From: Bdellovibrio sp.
GTDB lineage: Bacteria > Bdellovibrionota > Bdellovibrionia > Bdellovibrionales > Bdellovibrionaceae
DNA: 57,592 nt
Direction of reading: 5' to 3'
Assembly (NCBI GenBank): GCA_014376935.1
Contig: JACMQO010000040.1
Location: 1-57,592 of the forward strand
Shown: positions 41,426-49,754 of the stretch, one piece after another
Layout: each line of letters opens with the position of its first letter
How positions within the stretch are numbered: the stretch's first letter is position 1
Notes under the pieces: generated by a model
Database searches by the model: none
Told to the model about the DNA's origin: nothing
Seen by the model: only the letters and a program-made list of their open reading frames with translations
Position numbers and translations under genes: made by a program

Positions 41426-41461
41426 ATTTTACGCTTACGGGACACACAGGTAAATACCGCT

Positions 41462-41650
41462 ATGAAAAAAAATAAATACATCGTTTTTGCGGCCATCGGT
41501 TTTGAATTGATCGGTCTGATTCTATTTTCTTTATGGGCCGGAAAGTGGCTTCAGGACAAGGGTTACGCCGGGGCGCAGGCCATTTGTGTGGTTCTTGGCT
41601 TTTTTATTTGGTTCGTCAGTCTAATTATTAAACTAGGGCGATTAAAATGA
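41462..41650 (+). CDS. atpZ: AtpZ-like ATP synthase accessory protein
   Basis: The 62-residue protein has two membrane helices (about 7-27 and 38-57) separated by a 'GKWLQDKGY' loop. It resembles AtpZ (also called AtpQ), small proteins commonly encoded just upstream of atpB. They are thought to aid assembly or ion uptake; the exact role is unclear. Its stop overlaps the next start in ATGA, implying a shared operon with atpI-like, atpB and atpE. Confidence 0.65.
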   Translation: MKKNKYIVFAAIGFELIGLILFSLWAGKWLQDKGYAGAQAICVVLGFFIWFVSLIIKLGRLK

Positions 41651-42003
41651 TCAAACTAACAGCAATTTGGATGGTATTATACACCGTTGCGATCTCGGGC
41701 CTACTTTGTTTTTACCAAGGAAACGATGCGGCCTTAAGTTGTCTTTTGGGCGGCGGGATTATGTTGCTGAACCTGTTTGGTATTTATATCTTGTGGAGCT
41801 TAATTTTTGCTAAAAAATCTATTGCGCTGGCGGTTTTCGTCATTATATTTAAATACTTCATTTTGGGCGTTGTTTTATGGAATTTGGCGGCGATGGGTTG
41901 GATCAAACCATTGGGCTTAGTTTCGGGCCTATCAACTTTGGTTTTAGCGATATTAAGCGCGACTTTAATGAAAGGTTTTGTTAAGACTAACAAAACTTTG
42001 TAA
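41647..42003 (+). CDS. atpI: AtpI-like membrane protein
   Basis: The 118-residue protein has four hydrophobic segments (about 5-22, 29-52, 59-78, 85-107), the layout of AtpI. AtpI aids c-ring assembly. Sequence similarity is weak, so the symbol depends on size, topology and position between atpZ and atpB. Confidence 0.6.
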   Translation: MIKLTAIWMVLYTVAISGLLCFYQGNDAALSCLLGGGIMLLNLFGIYILWSLIFAKKSIALAVFVIIFKYFILGVVLWNLAAMGWIKPLGLVSGLSTLVLAILSATLMKGFVKTNKTL

Positions 42004-42024
42004 ACGTAAGAATAAGAAGGTCAT

Positions 42025-42711
42025 ATGCACTTTAATTGGACTCAATTAATTCCCGGAGTTGGACATCACTACGCACACGTTGCGACGTTACTTATTGTAA
42101 CCGTTATCCTTGCGCTTGTTGGTTTACGCGCGAAAGCCACTTTAGGTTCTGGCGAAGCTTCTGTTGTTCCAACAGGAAAATTTTCTGTTCGTGGCATTTT
42201 TGAAATTTTAACTGAAACAATTGGCGACGTATCGACACAAGTTATCGGTCATCACGGTCGCGACTTTGCTCCTTACTTTACTGCGGTTTTTACTTTTATT
42301 TTATTTAATAACTTAGTTGGCTTACTTCCAGGCATGACTCCGGCGACAGACAATTTCAATACGACATTTGCGTTTGGTATTTTTTCTTTCTTAGCTTACA
42401 ATGTTGTTGGTCTTAAGCACGGCGGTCTTGGATACCTAAAACATTTCTTGGGCCCGGTTTTATGGTTAGCGCCTTTGATGTTGATCATCGAAATTATTTC
42501 TCACATTATTCGCCCGTTAACTTTAGGTCTTCGTTTGGCTAACGTTATGACGGGCGACCACACGGTTCTTACGGTGTTCTTAGGATTATTTCCTTTGGGT
42601 CCTGCGATTCCGTTCTACGCGATGGGTTTGTTGGTTTCGACCATTCAAGCTTTCGTATTTACTTTATTATCAATGGTCTACGTAGCTCTTGCAACAGCTG
42701 ACGGCCACTAA
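42025..42711 (+). CDS. atpB: ATP synthase Fo subunit a
   Basis: This 228-residue stator subunit forms the two ion half-channels and holds the essential Arg in 'LGLRLANVMTGDHTVL' (about residues 170-185). 'FFNNLVGLLPG'-like motif FILFNNLVGLLPGMTP is at about 91-106. A cluster of His residues near the N-terminus (HHYAHV) is unusual but not diagnostic. It is 30 bases before atpE. The remaining Fo/F1 genes are 20 kb away on the other side of the origin. Confidence 0.96.
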   Translation: MHFNWTQLIPGVGHHYAHVATLLIVTVILALVGLRAKATLGSGEASVVPTGKFSVRGIFEILTETIGDVSTQVIGHHGRDFAPYFTAVFTFILFNNLVGLLPGMTPATDNFNTTFAFGIFSFLAYNVVGLKHGGLGYLKHFLGPVLWLAPLMLIIEIISHIIRPLTLGLRLANVMTGDHTVLTVFLGLFPLGPAIPFYAMGLLVSTIQAFVFTLLSMVYVALATADGH

Positions 42712-42741
42712 TTAAATGCCTTATAAGGCAAGGAGATCCCC

Positions 42742-43068
42742 ATGAAAAAAGCAATTCTATTTGCAGTAACAACATTAGCATCTGTAGCAGCTTTCGCTCA
42801 GGACGCAGCTGTCGTAGCAGTTAATCATTCACAAAGCGGTTTAATCGCTATCGGCGCAGCAATCGCGATTGGTTTAGCGGTATACGGCGGAACTTCTGCT
42901 CAAGGTAAAGCGGCAGCAGCAGCTTTAGAAGGTATCGCTCGCAATCCAGCAGCTGGCGACAAATTATTCACTCCTCTAATTCTTTCATTAGCATTAATCG
43001 AGTCTTTAGTTATCTTAGCGTTCCTAGTTGCTTTCATCAAGATCCCAGCAGCTTCTTTCGGTTTCTAA
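42742..43068 (+). CDS. atpE: ATP synthase Fo subunit c, with signal peptide
   Basis: This 108-residue precursor of the rotor-ring subunit starts with a clear signal peptide (residues 1-19, ending AFA), leaving about 89 residues. The two membrane helices are separated by the loop RNP (67-69). The ion-binding carboxylate is Glu87 in 'LALIESLVIL'. Gln54 precedes the loop and Ser88 follows the Glu, positions that also occur in sodium-binding c-rings; the Thr and Tyr of the full sodium site are replaced by Leu. Strong GAGATCCCC-type leader and a downstream terminator. Confidence 0.95.
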   Translation: MKKAILFAVTTLASVAAFAQDAAVVAVNHSQSGLIAIGAAIAIGLAVYGGTSAQGKAAAAALEGIARNPAAGDKLFTPLILSLALIESLVILAFLVAFIKIPAASFGF

Positions 43069-43130
43069 AAAGGTACCAGCTCACTTTTGGTAAGGCGCCG
43101 CGTAACTATTACGGCGGCGTAAAAAATAAG

Positions 43131-43158
43131 AAGGTCGACAGCGATGTCGGCCTTTTTT
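43131..43158 (+). terminator. Intrinsic terminator after atpE
   Basis: AAGGTCGACA (43131-43140) pairs with TGTCGGCCTT (43145-43154) with one G-U pair and a GCGA tetraloop, then T-rich sequence. A second, bulged GC-rich hairpin lies just before it (about 43097-43120) and may protect the 3' end. Confidence 0.88.
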
Positions 43159-43289
43159 ATTTTGTAAAGCCAAGATAAGCTGAGTTTACATGAAAAACTC
43201 AGAGCCTTCAAAAATATACGATTCTTTAAAAGTTGCCGATCCACTTTTGGGAAGGCTGTGCGGATGTTTTTTCGGTAATGGTGACGGGC

Positions 43290-45197
43290 TCATTCGGCCT
43301 TGTGATTATTAAGGATGTCTTTTAATGCAGATGGCAATTGAATATTAAAATGAATAATCTTGGGTAAAATTAATCCATCATCCGTTGCAAGTCGAAGAAA
43401 GTGGGCATGGTCAACTTCTTCAGGTAGCGTTACGCCTTTTGCCGATTCCAGCTTATATAAGTTTAGAGAACGAACTTTTTTAGGCATCACCAGGTTTGAT
43501 GCTCTAACTAGTGAGCTCATATCAACGTCAATCACGACGGCCTGGGGCAGTAGAACATTATCCGCCCTCGTGACGCTTCCAAGATAAAGAGACCCAACGA
43601 CAGACTCGGAAAATTGGATGTCTGTGATGTCGTCTACATTGCGCATATCTAAATTGCCCGATATTTTTTTTGGAAGGATTAGGGTCGGAGTTGATTTGTG
43701 TAGTATTGTTACATCACCTAAAACAATTTCTGGTAGCGAAAATTTGCTAAGGTCAATGTCTGGGGTTAAATATAGATTTCCCACAAGAAACTTTATTCCG
43801 CCGTTTAAAACCTCACTCCCATTTAAGGCTATTTCCGATTCCGTATACTTCAGATCGTGGGAGACGATGTAATCTTGTTTTCGATTTCGTTTCTTTTTAA
43901 TTTCTTCGATACGAGGGTCTGCATGGTGACCAAATCCGTCGATTTTATTTTCGGCTTCGTAAAGGAAAACGAGGTCTTGTTTTGTAAGCGCTATACCTTT
44001 CGATTGTTTGGTATCGATTTCTGTTAAACGCGTCATGTCCGCAGATTTTTTTAAATAAGCTGAGCCCCGATCGCCAAACTCCGCTAACTTGTCATTTAAA
44101 ACGGATGCATTAACAATTCCCAAATCTAAATTTTGATTTTTGGCTGTTCCGCGAATTTCACCGATTTGTTGATCAGCCATACGAATGGCTATTCGAGGGA
44201 TCCTCGGAACCCCTTCCTTGTCGTGGCTGTAATAGACATAAAAGTCACCATTAGACAATTGTTGGCGAGCCGTATTTTCTCCTGCTGTGCACCAACCGGT
44301 ATTCATATTTTTTAATGAAGCAACCAATGGCGCAGGGTCAGAACCTTTGTCATACTTTATCCAGCTTCCAGCTACCGTTCCGCCTTGCGATTTCTCCGTA
44401 GTGAGCAGTTGGAGCGCACGTCCATAAAGTTTTCCAAAATTTGTTCCTTCCAATAAACTTAGTAATTTTTGGTCGTCTATATCTTTAATGGCATGTCCAT
44501 TTACCTTTTTTACGATGGCGTCGATGACCATAGCGAAAGCTTCACGGTTTAACTCGGCGAACGTGTTCATTTGTTGCTTACTACGCTCAGTAAAACTTCC
44601 AGTTTCGGTGTTAAAATTTCCTAGTTTGACTAAACCAGTAAAACTCCAATACTTAGCCCACATCGGGTAACTGGCGGATTCGTCAGATAAAAAATACGAT
44701 AACCAATCGTCTAGCGAATTGCGTTGATCTTTGATGGCGTTTTGGGCCAGCTCAAGTCGCTGCTGGGTGGTCATAACGATATTTCCGCGACCTTGTTCTC
44801 GCGCAATTCTTACATTCATGTCATAGAAGCTCTCTGGGACATCTTCTATTTTAATAATATAGCGGTTCAAATAACTTTCTTTTATTTTTTGAATAACTTC
44901 AGGGTGCGAATGATGTTTTTGGTAGCTTTGGTCTAAATAGTTAATCCATGCCGCAACTTTTTCCGGAGGCTTCGTAAGTGTAACTTTAGACGTATTCTTT
45001 ATCAACAGCACCAACTGCTCGACAGGATTTGATGTATGCAGATTTGGATTCTTCTGGTGAAGAAATGCGCCGCCCTTAACGTCCATAGGAAGTGGAAACA
45101 GTTGGGTACACATATTGGCCGCAAAAACATTAGACACATGAATAAATGTGATACATCCAACGATTAATGGGCTAAGTGATAAATTTGTCGTTTTCAT
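43290..45197 (-). CDS. Exported protein with WCTAG-motif domain and beta-solenoid repeats
   Basis: The 635-residue protein starts with a signal peptide (about 1-26, ending SNVFA). The region around residues 270-345 is distinctive: 'MNTGWCTAGENTARQQL' (Trp302, Cys303) is followed by 'GDFYVYYSHDKEGVPRIPRIAIRM' and an 'IRGTAKNQNLD' strand. Residues about 473-615 hold seven repeats of about 20-21 residues with the consensus G-x-L-x-L...(A/N)-x-x-LP-x-x-V, which should form a beta-solenoid. The first 250 residues are helical and unrecognised. ATG at 45197 is preferred over in-frame ATG 45209 because it gives a compact signal. It is monocistronic. No family name can be given with certainty; an effector or adhesin-like role is speculation. 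Confidence 0.75.
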   Translation of the reverse strand: MKTTNLSLSPLIVGCITFIHVSNVFAANMCTQLFPLPMDVKGGAFLHQKNPNLHTSNPVEQLVLLIKNTSKVTLTKPPEKVAAWINYLDQSYQKHHSHPEVIQKIKESYLNRYIIKIEDVPESFYDMNVRIAREQGRGNIVMTTQQRLELAQNAIKDQRNSLDDWLSYFLSDESASYPMWAKYWSFTGLVKLGNFNTETGSFTERSKQQMNTFAELNREAFAMVIDAIVKKVNGHAIKDIDDQKLLSLLEGTNFGKLYGRALQLLTTEKSQGGTVAGSWIKYDKGSDPAPLVASLKNMNTGWCTAGENTARQQLSNGDFYVYYSHDKEGVPRIPRIAIRMADQQIGEIRGTAKNQNLDLGIVNASVLNDKLAEFGDRGSAYLKKSADMTRLTEIDTKQSKGIALTKQDLVFLYEAENKIDGFGHHADPRIEEIKKKRNRKQDYIVSHDLKYTESEIALNGSEVLNGGIKFLVGNLYLTPDIDLSKFSLPEIVLGDVTILHKSTPTLILPKKISGNLDMRNVDDITDIQFSESVVGSLYLGSVTRADNVLLPQAVVIDVDMSSLVRASNLVMPKKVRSLNLYKLESAKGVTLPEEVDHAHFLRLATDDGLILPKIIHFNIQLPSALKDILNNHKAE

Positions 45198-45421
45198 TTT
45201 TGCAGTCATAACAAATATGAACCGCAAAGCAGTGTCCAAACAAGGCGTCTCAAAATGGAACGCTCTCGCACCGCTTGTTGAAAATAATTCTGCAAAGTTG
45301 GCCTTGCGCTATTTTTTTAAAATCGTCTTCAAGGGAAATCGACAGGCCCTAAAGTATAAACAAATTGTTCCCCATTTTTAAAGCGGCGACTCTTTGAGAC
45401 GGGGCTACTTTTCGTATCTAG

Positions 45422-46792
45422 TTAGAGATACTTATTTACGACCGTCATGACTGAATCTTCAATTCTTTTTAAGCCTTCGGCGCTGTTGGATTCAAATCTT
45501 ACAACCAGCACGGGCTGTGTGTTTGATGAACGCGCGAGGGCCCAACCGTCTGGAAAGCTAATGCGGATTCCATCGACTAAGTTCACCTTAATATTTGGAT
45601 CAGTTTGATTTTCGAATTTTTCTTTTACTTTTTCTACGATCAAGACTTTTTTTTCTTCTGTGGTGTCGATGCGAATTTCTGGTGTGTTAAATACTGTTGG
45701 TAAACCTTCTAGTAATTGCGGAATTGTTTTACCTGTTTGAGCTAGAATTTCGCAAAGTCTCAAACCTGCGTATGGGGCGTCGTCGTAGCCGTAGTTTCTG
45801 TCTGTGAAGAAAACGTGTCCGCTCATTTCTCCGCCTAGGGGAGCCTTTTCTTGTTTGATTTTTTCTTTAACTAAGCTGTGTCCTGATTTCCATAAAATAG
45901 GAATGCCGCCGTGTTTGGCGATGTCGTTGTACATGCGGTCGCTGCATTTTACGTCGCCGACGATTTTTGCGCCTTTTTGTGTTTGTAAAATCGCGCGCGC
46001 GTAAACTGTCATTAATTCATCGCCGTAAATCATTTTACCTGTGTGATCAACAACACCGATACGATCAGCGTCGCCGTCGAAACCAATGCCGGCAACGGCT
46101 CCGGTTTCTACAACTTTTTTGGCCAGGTCTTTTAAGTTTTCTTCAACCGTTGGATCTGGATGGTGATTTGGGAATGTTCCGTCCGGCTGTTCAAATAAAA
46201 TTTCTGGATGTAGACCAACAGTATTGAAAAGTTTTCTGGCGATGATGCCGCCCGCGCCGTTACCGCAATCTAAAACGACTTTGACTTGTTTCATTTCGCC
46301 GAACTCTTTTTTATAGCGCGCTAAGTATTCCGGAAAGATGTCGTACGGGTTCACAGACCCGGCGTTGCCCGTGATGAAATCTTTTTCGTTCATGATTTTT
46401 TTAAGCGCTTGGATTTCGTCGCCAAAAATTGTGGTTTTACCAAGGCTTACTTTGAAACCGTTGTAATCAGGTGGGTTATGACTGCCCGTTACCATGATGG
46501 CGCCGTCTAAATCTAATTGGAATGTCGAATAGTAACACATCGGGGTTGTGACCAAGCCCAGAATTAAAACTTCGGCGCCAGACTCTTTCATGCCTTTTGA
46601 TAATTGTTCAACAATCGGCGCTGATGAAACGCGCGCATCGTGACCGATAGAAAATTTGAAATTGCGCTTGCCGGTTTTTTTTGAAACGTAAGAGGCGAAA
46701 GTTTTTCCTAAGTTGTACGCGAAGTCTAAATCGAAGTGTTCGTTGTAAACGCCACGGATATCGTATTCACGGAAGATGACTGGTTGAAACAT
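45422..46792 (-). CDS. Phosphomannomutase/phosphoglucomutase
   Basis: This 456-residue alpha-D-phosphohexomutase interconverts hexose 1- and 6-phosphates for surface polysaccharide and lipopolysaccharide precursors. The catalytic phosphoserine loop 'VTGSHNPPDYNG' (residues about 101-112), metal loop 'GFDGDADRIGV', sugar-specificity loop 'GGEMSGHVFF' and phosphate-binding loop 'ARSSNTQPVLVVR' are all present. The GEMSGH motif is that of PMM/PGM (AlgC-like) dual-specificity enzymes, so manB/algC-type; exact substrate is uncertain. The ATG at 46792 has AGAGGT upstream. Confidence 0.92.
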   Translation of the reverse strand: MFQPVIFREYDIRGVYNEHFDLDFAYNLGKTFASYVSKKTGKRNFKFSIGHDARVSSAPIVEQLSKGMKESGAEVLILGLVTTPMCYYSTFQLDLDGAIMVTGSHNPPDYNGFKVSLGKTTIFGDEIQALKKIMNEKDFITGNAGSVNPYDIFPEYLARYKKEFGEMKQVKVVLDCGNGAGGIIARKLFNTVGLHPEILFEQPDGTFPNHHPDPTVEENLKDLAKKVVETGAVAGIGFDGDADRIGVVDHTGKMIYGDELMTVYARAILQTQKGAKIVGDVKCSDRMYNDIAKHGGIPILWKSGHSLVKEKIKQEKAPLGGEMSGHVFFTDRNYGYDDAPYAGLRLCEILAQTGKTIPQLLEGLPTVFNTPEIRIDTTEEKKVLIVEKVKEKFENQTDPNIKVNLVDGIRISFPDGWALARSSNTQPVLVVRFESNSAEGLKRIEDSVMTVVNKYL

Positions 46793-46802
46793 GTTTTACC
46801 TC

Positions 46803-47780
46803 TTAGATTAACTTTAAATTAAGATTGATAGCATCTAACATAGACGCCTGATTTGCCAAGTTTTTATTATAGATATCGAACGCGGTCCCGTGATCAACGC
46901 TGGTTCTGACGAACGGCAATCCCATCGTGATATGCACGCCGGAATCTTGCCCGTGAACTAATTTAAAAGGTATTAAGCCTTGGTCATGATAGAGACAAAT
47001 AAAGACAGAGTATTTATTCCAGTTCGCCTTTAAGAATGCCGCATCCGGAACTAACGGGCCCACGACATCTATTGGCAGCTTAGACATGAATTTCTTTTCA
47101 AATTGGCCCAGCATACCCTTTTCGCCAGAGTGTGGATTTAAGCCAAGAATAGCGATTTTCTTTTTTGATTTTAATAAAGTTTTAAATTTTCGGGCGTTAA
47201 TGATTGCCTCGGACAAAGTTTTTTTTGTTAAAAATTGCGGCACCTTTTCAAGCGCAATATGATCCGACGCTAAGAGCACATTAAAATTTTCACCCACAAA
47301 AGCCATATGCATTTTTGATTTTGGATACATCGCCCTGAATGCACCCGTATGCCCTACAAAAGAAAACCCCGCATCTTTGACTAAGGTTTTTGAAAGCGGG
47401 CCCGTCACTAAGCTTGAAACAGTTTTTTTATGGCAAGCAGTGGCGGCATCAACGACCCACTGAGCCGCCGATGTTGAGAGTGCTAAATCAAACAAAACGT
47501 TTTTCGGCAAAGCTTTTTGCTTAACCATCAAGTCGAAAAAAACAAATGCGGATTGTTCGCTCGCAAAAGTTAGGCGAACAAAGGATTTATCTAACAACTT
47601 AAATAATTTGGGTTGAGCTTTTTGTTGATTGCGATCGCGGTAGATAAAAAAAACGGCGTTTGCAAGTGGTCCCAAATCAGCCAGCGCCTTTGCGGTGACT
47701 TCGAAACCTATGCCATTTGGATCACCGGTTGTGATCGCAACTTTCTTAAGTCGCGTTGTCGTAGATTGTGATGTAGGCAT
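46803..47780 (-). CDS. pdxA: 4-hydroxythreonine-4-phosphate dehydrogenase
   Basis: This 325-residue enzyme of pyridoxal phosphate synthesis oxidises 4-phosphohydroxythreonine with NAD. The family motifs are 'TTGDPNGIGFEV' (about 17-28), 'SFVGHTGAF' with a metal-binding His, 'YHDQGLIPFK' (a second metal His) and 'RTSVDHGTAFDI' (third His). It overlaps the upstream isomerase gene by 35 bases, recalling the surA-pdxA pair of E. coli. Length is normal. Confidence 0.94.
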   Translation of the reverse strand: MPTSQSTTTRLKKVAITTGDPNGIGFEVTAKALADLGPLANAVFFIYRDRNQQKAQPKLFKLLDKSFVRLTFASEQSAFVFFDLMVKQKALPKNVLFDLALSTSAAQWVVDAATACHKKTVSSLVTGPLSKTLVKDAGFSFVGHTGAFRAMYPKSKMHMAFVGENFNVLLASDHIALEKVPQFLTKKTLSEAIINARKFKTLLKSKKKIAILGLNPHSGEKGMLGQFEKKFMSKLPIDVVGPLVPDAAFLKANWNKYSVFICLYHDQGLIPFKLVHGQDSGVHITMGLPFVRTSVDHGTAFDIYNKNLANQASMLDAINLNLKLI

Positions 47781-48720
47781 CTTGTTTCTTTGATTCGAAC
47801 CAGTTTTTCAATTGGCGAGCAAAGTTTTTCTCGCTGAGGTAGCCTTTGATTTGGTCTTTATATTTTAAAAATTGCGGATCCATCGTGGTCTTTTTTGATA
47901 ACAACTTAAAGATATGAAAACCTTGTTTCGTGCGCACCACATCGGTGTAGTCGTTTTCAGAAAGACCGGCAATCGCGTTTTCAGTTTCTGGCTTAAGTTC
48001 ACCCGTTTTAAATGTTCCTAGAATGCCGTCCTTGTTGCCAGATCCGTCTTCGTTAAACTTATTCGCTAAAGTTTCGTAGCTTTCTCCCGCCTTTAATTTT
48101 TCCAAAACGGCGTTAGCTCTGGCCAAAGCGGCTTCGCCTTCGCCCTTTAAACGTGGATTAAAAAATATTTGTGCGACTTTGAATTCATTCACATTCGGTT
48201 TGTAGTTTGGATTTTTTGTTTGGTATTCACCGTAAGCGTCTTCGTCGGTGATACGTAACTTTGATACAATTTCATTTTCAAAGAAGCCTTGGCGCTCCAT
48301 TTTGTTTTTTTGAATTTCTTTGTAGTCTTCTACGGTTAAGCCTTGTTTAACGATGAACTTCTCAAACTCGGGGCGGGTCATTTGACCGCGTTTAGCCAGC
48401 TGGTTCATTTCGGCATCGACCTTGTCGTCGGTGACCGAAAGGTTTTGTCTTTTGATTTCAGCGGTAATTAGTTTTTCGCGGATTAAAAATTGAAGTTGCG
48501 CATTTTTATCTGATTTTAAAGATTCGATCGGCTCGCCTAACAAAATAGATTCATCAATGGCGCCTGGCTTCGTGATGCGTGACTGCAGCTTTTTCATATC
48601 AGACAGTAAGATCGCCTCTGAGTTCACCGTGGCAATAATTTTATCAACAACCTCTTTGGCCGCAAAAGTTGGACGGGTCGCGACCGACATCAGCACAACA
48701 AGTAAAAGTTTTTTAAACAT
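47746..48720 (-). CDS. SurA-like periplasmic chaperone/prolyl isomerase
   Basis: The 324-residue precursor has a signal peptide (1-20, ending TFAA). A SurA-type N-terminal helical domain (about 22-170) is followed by one parvulin domain (about 175-275: 'FKVAQIFFNPRLK', 'GILGTFKTGEL', 'VRTKQGFHIFKLLSKKT'). It probably helps outer-membrane proteins fold. It is third of three tandem parvulin genes and immediately before pdxA. E. coli SurA has two parvulin domains, so it is shorter; surA is a plausible but unproven symbol. Confidence 0.88.
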   Translation of the reverse strand: MFKKLLLVVLMSVATRPTFAAKEVVDKIIATVNSEAILLSDMKKLQSRITKPGAIDESILLGEPIESLKSDKNAQLQFLIREKLITAEIKRQNLSVTDDKVDAEMNQLAKRGQMTRPEFEKFIVKQGLTVEDYKEIQKNKMERQGFFENEIVSKLRITDEDAYGEYQTKNPNYKPNVNEFKVAQIFFNPRLKGEGEAALARANAVLEKLKAGESYETLANKFNEDGSGNKDGILGTFKTGELKPETENAIAGLSENDYTDVVRTKQGFHIFKLLSKKTTMDPQFLKYKDQIKGYLSEKNFARQLKNWFESKKQDAYITIYDNAT

Positions 48721-48734
48721 ATAGAGTCTCCTAA

Positions 48735-49754
48735 TTACTGCGATTTGCCGTCTTGAGTTTCGATATAAAGAGCGTCAATCGCTTGGGCATTTTTCAAAAT
48801 CTTGTATCTCTTGATTTGTTCATCCAGCCAAGCAGAAAATTTAGCTGTTTGGCGTAATGCAATCACGTCATTCTTAGCCTGATCTTTGACTTCTTCAAAG
48901 GTTTTTTGTCTGCGACTGCGTCGTTGTTCAACTTTAAAAAGATGATAACCGTCCTGCAATTTAACGGGGCCAATAATATCGCCAACGCGTGATTTAAAAA
49001 GCTTCTCAAGCTCTTCGTTGGCGTCTTGGTCGATCCAACCGTAGTTGCCGCCAAAGGCTGCGTCGGGGCTCATCGAAAACTTCTTAATGATATCTGCAAA
49101 CTTTTGAGTCTTTGTTAGCTTTTTTACGATGTCGGCCTGGTTTTCATCCATAACTAAAATATGAGAAAGCTGCACTGACTCTTTTTGTTGGTATCGATCT
49201 TTATTGTTATTGTAGTAGGATTGAAGCTCTTCATCTGAAGGTAGACTAATGTTTTGATTCATGTGTTTAAAGGCCACCTTGCGCTTTAAACCTGTTTCAA
49301 CGCGACGGCGCCACTGCGAATACGGAACGCTTTCTTCAGACAACGCTAAACGAAAGCTTTTGTCGTCTGGGTAACCAGCCTGTAGATCTTTCAGTTCTTT
49401 TTCTAAATCGTCCTGATTAATCGTTAATTTTTGCTCGTCAAACCAAAGCGAAATCAGCGATTCAACTACGAAATCAGAAATTATTTTCTCTTTGAATTTT
49501 GATATAATTTGCGGGTCTTTTGCTGAAAGCGCATCTAAGTTTTTAAGCTTTCCGGCCAAAGCTTTCGAAAAATCTTGCATCGTCATTCGGTAATCGCCGA
49601 CTTCGACAACAGGCTTTGTTAAAATACGATTTGAGAAAAAATCACAGCTTGAAAGAAAGAATGAACTGATAAAAATAAAAAGAAAAAACCCCGATTTCGC
49701 GGGGCTTAATTTAAAAGAAATGAAAGCTAAAAGCTTACTCAACCAACTTCGCAT
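48735..49754 (-). CDS. Parvulin-type prolyl isomerase lipoprotein
   Basis: The 339-residue protein has an N-terminal hydrophobic segment ending in the lipobox 'FFLSSC' (Cys about 37), so it is probably lipid-anchored. A SurA-like helical segment (about 50-190) precedes a parvulin domain ('VQLSHILVMDENQADIVKKL', 'FGGNYGWIDQD', 'VKLQDGYHLFKVEQRRSR'). The frame is open to 49865, but the ATG at 49754 gives a normal lipoprotein signal and overlaps the previous gene by only 20 bases. PrsA/PpiD-like in domain order. Confidence 0.82.
   Translation of the reverse strand: MRSWLSKLLAFISFKLSPAKSGFFLFIFISSFFLSSCDFFSNRILTKPVVEVGDYRMTMQDFSKALAGKLKNLDALSAKDPQIISKFKEKIISDFVVESLISLWFDEQKLTINQDDLEKELKDLQAGYPDDKSFRLALSEESVPYSQWRRRVETGLKRKVAFKHMNQNISLPSDEELQSYYNNNKDRYQQKESVQLSHILVMDENQADIVKKLTKTQKFADIIKKFSMSPDAAFGGNYGWIDQDANEELEKLFKSRVGDIIGPVKLQDGYHLFKVEQRRSRRQKTFEEVKDQAKNDVIALRQTAKFSAWLDEQIKRYKILKNAQAIDALYIETQDGKSQ

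Noticed and set aside
45148-45381. Plus-strand ORF upstream of the exported WCTAG protein
   Set aside because: Its first half is antisense to the signal peptide of the real gene. The remainder (from 45217) has no recognisable domain or ribosome-binding site.
45245-45400. Distant inverted repeat CGTCTCAAA ... TTTGAGACG
   Set aside because: Only 9-bp arms separated by about 140 bases with no transposase or insertion features; likely chance.
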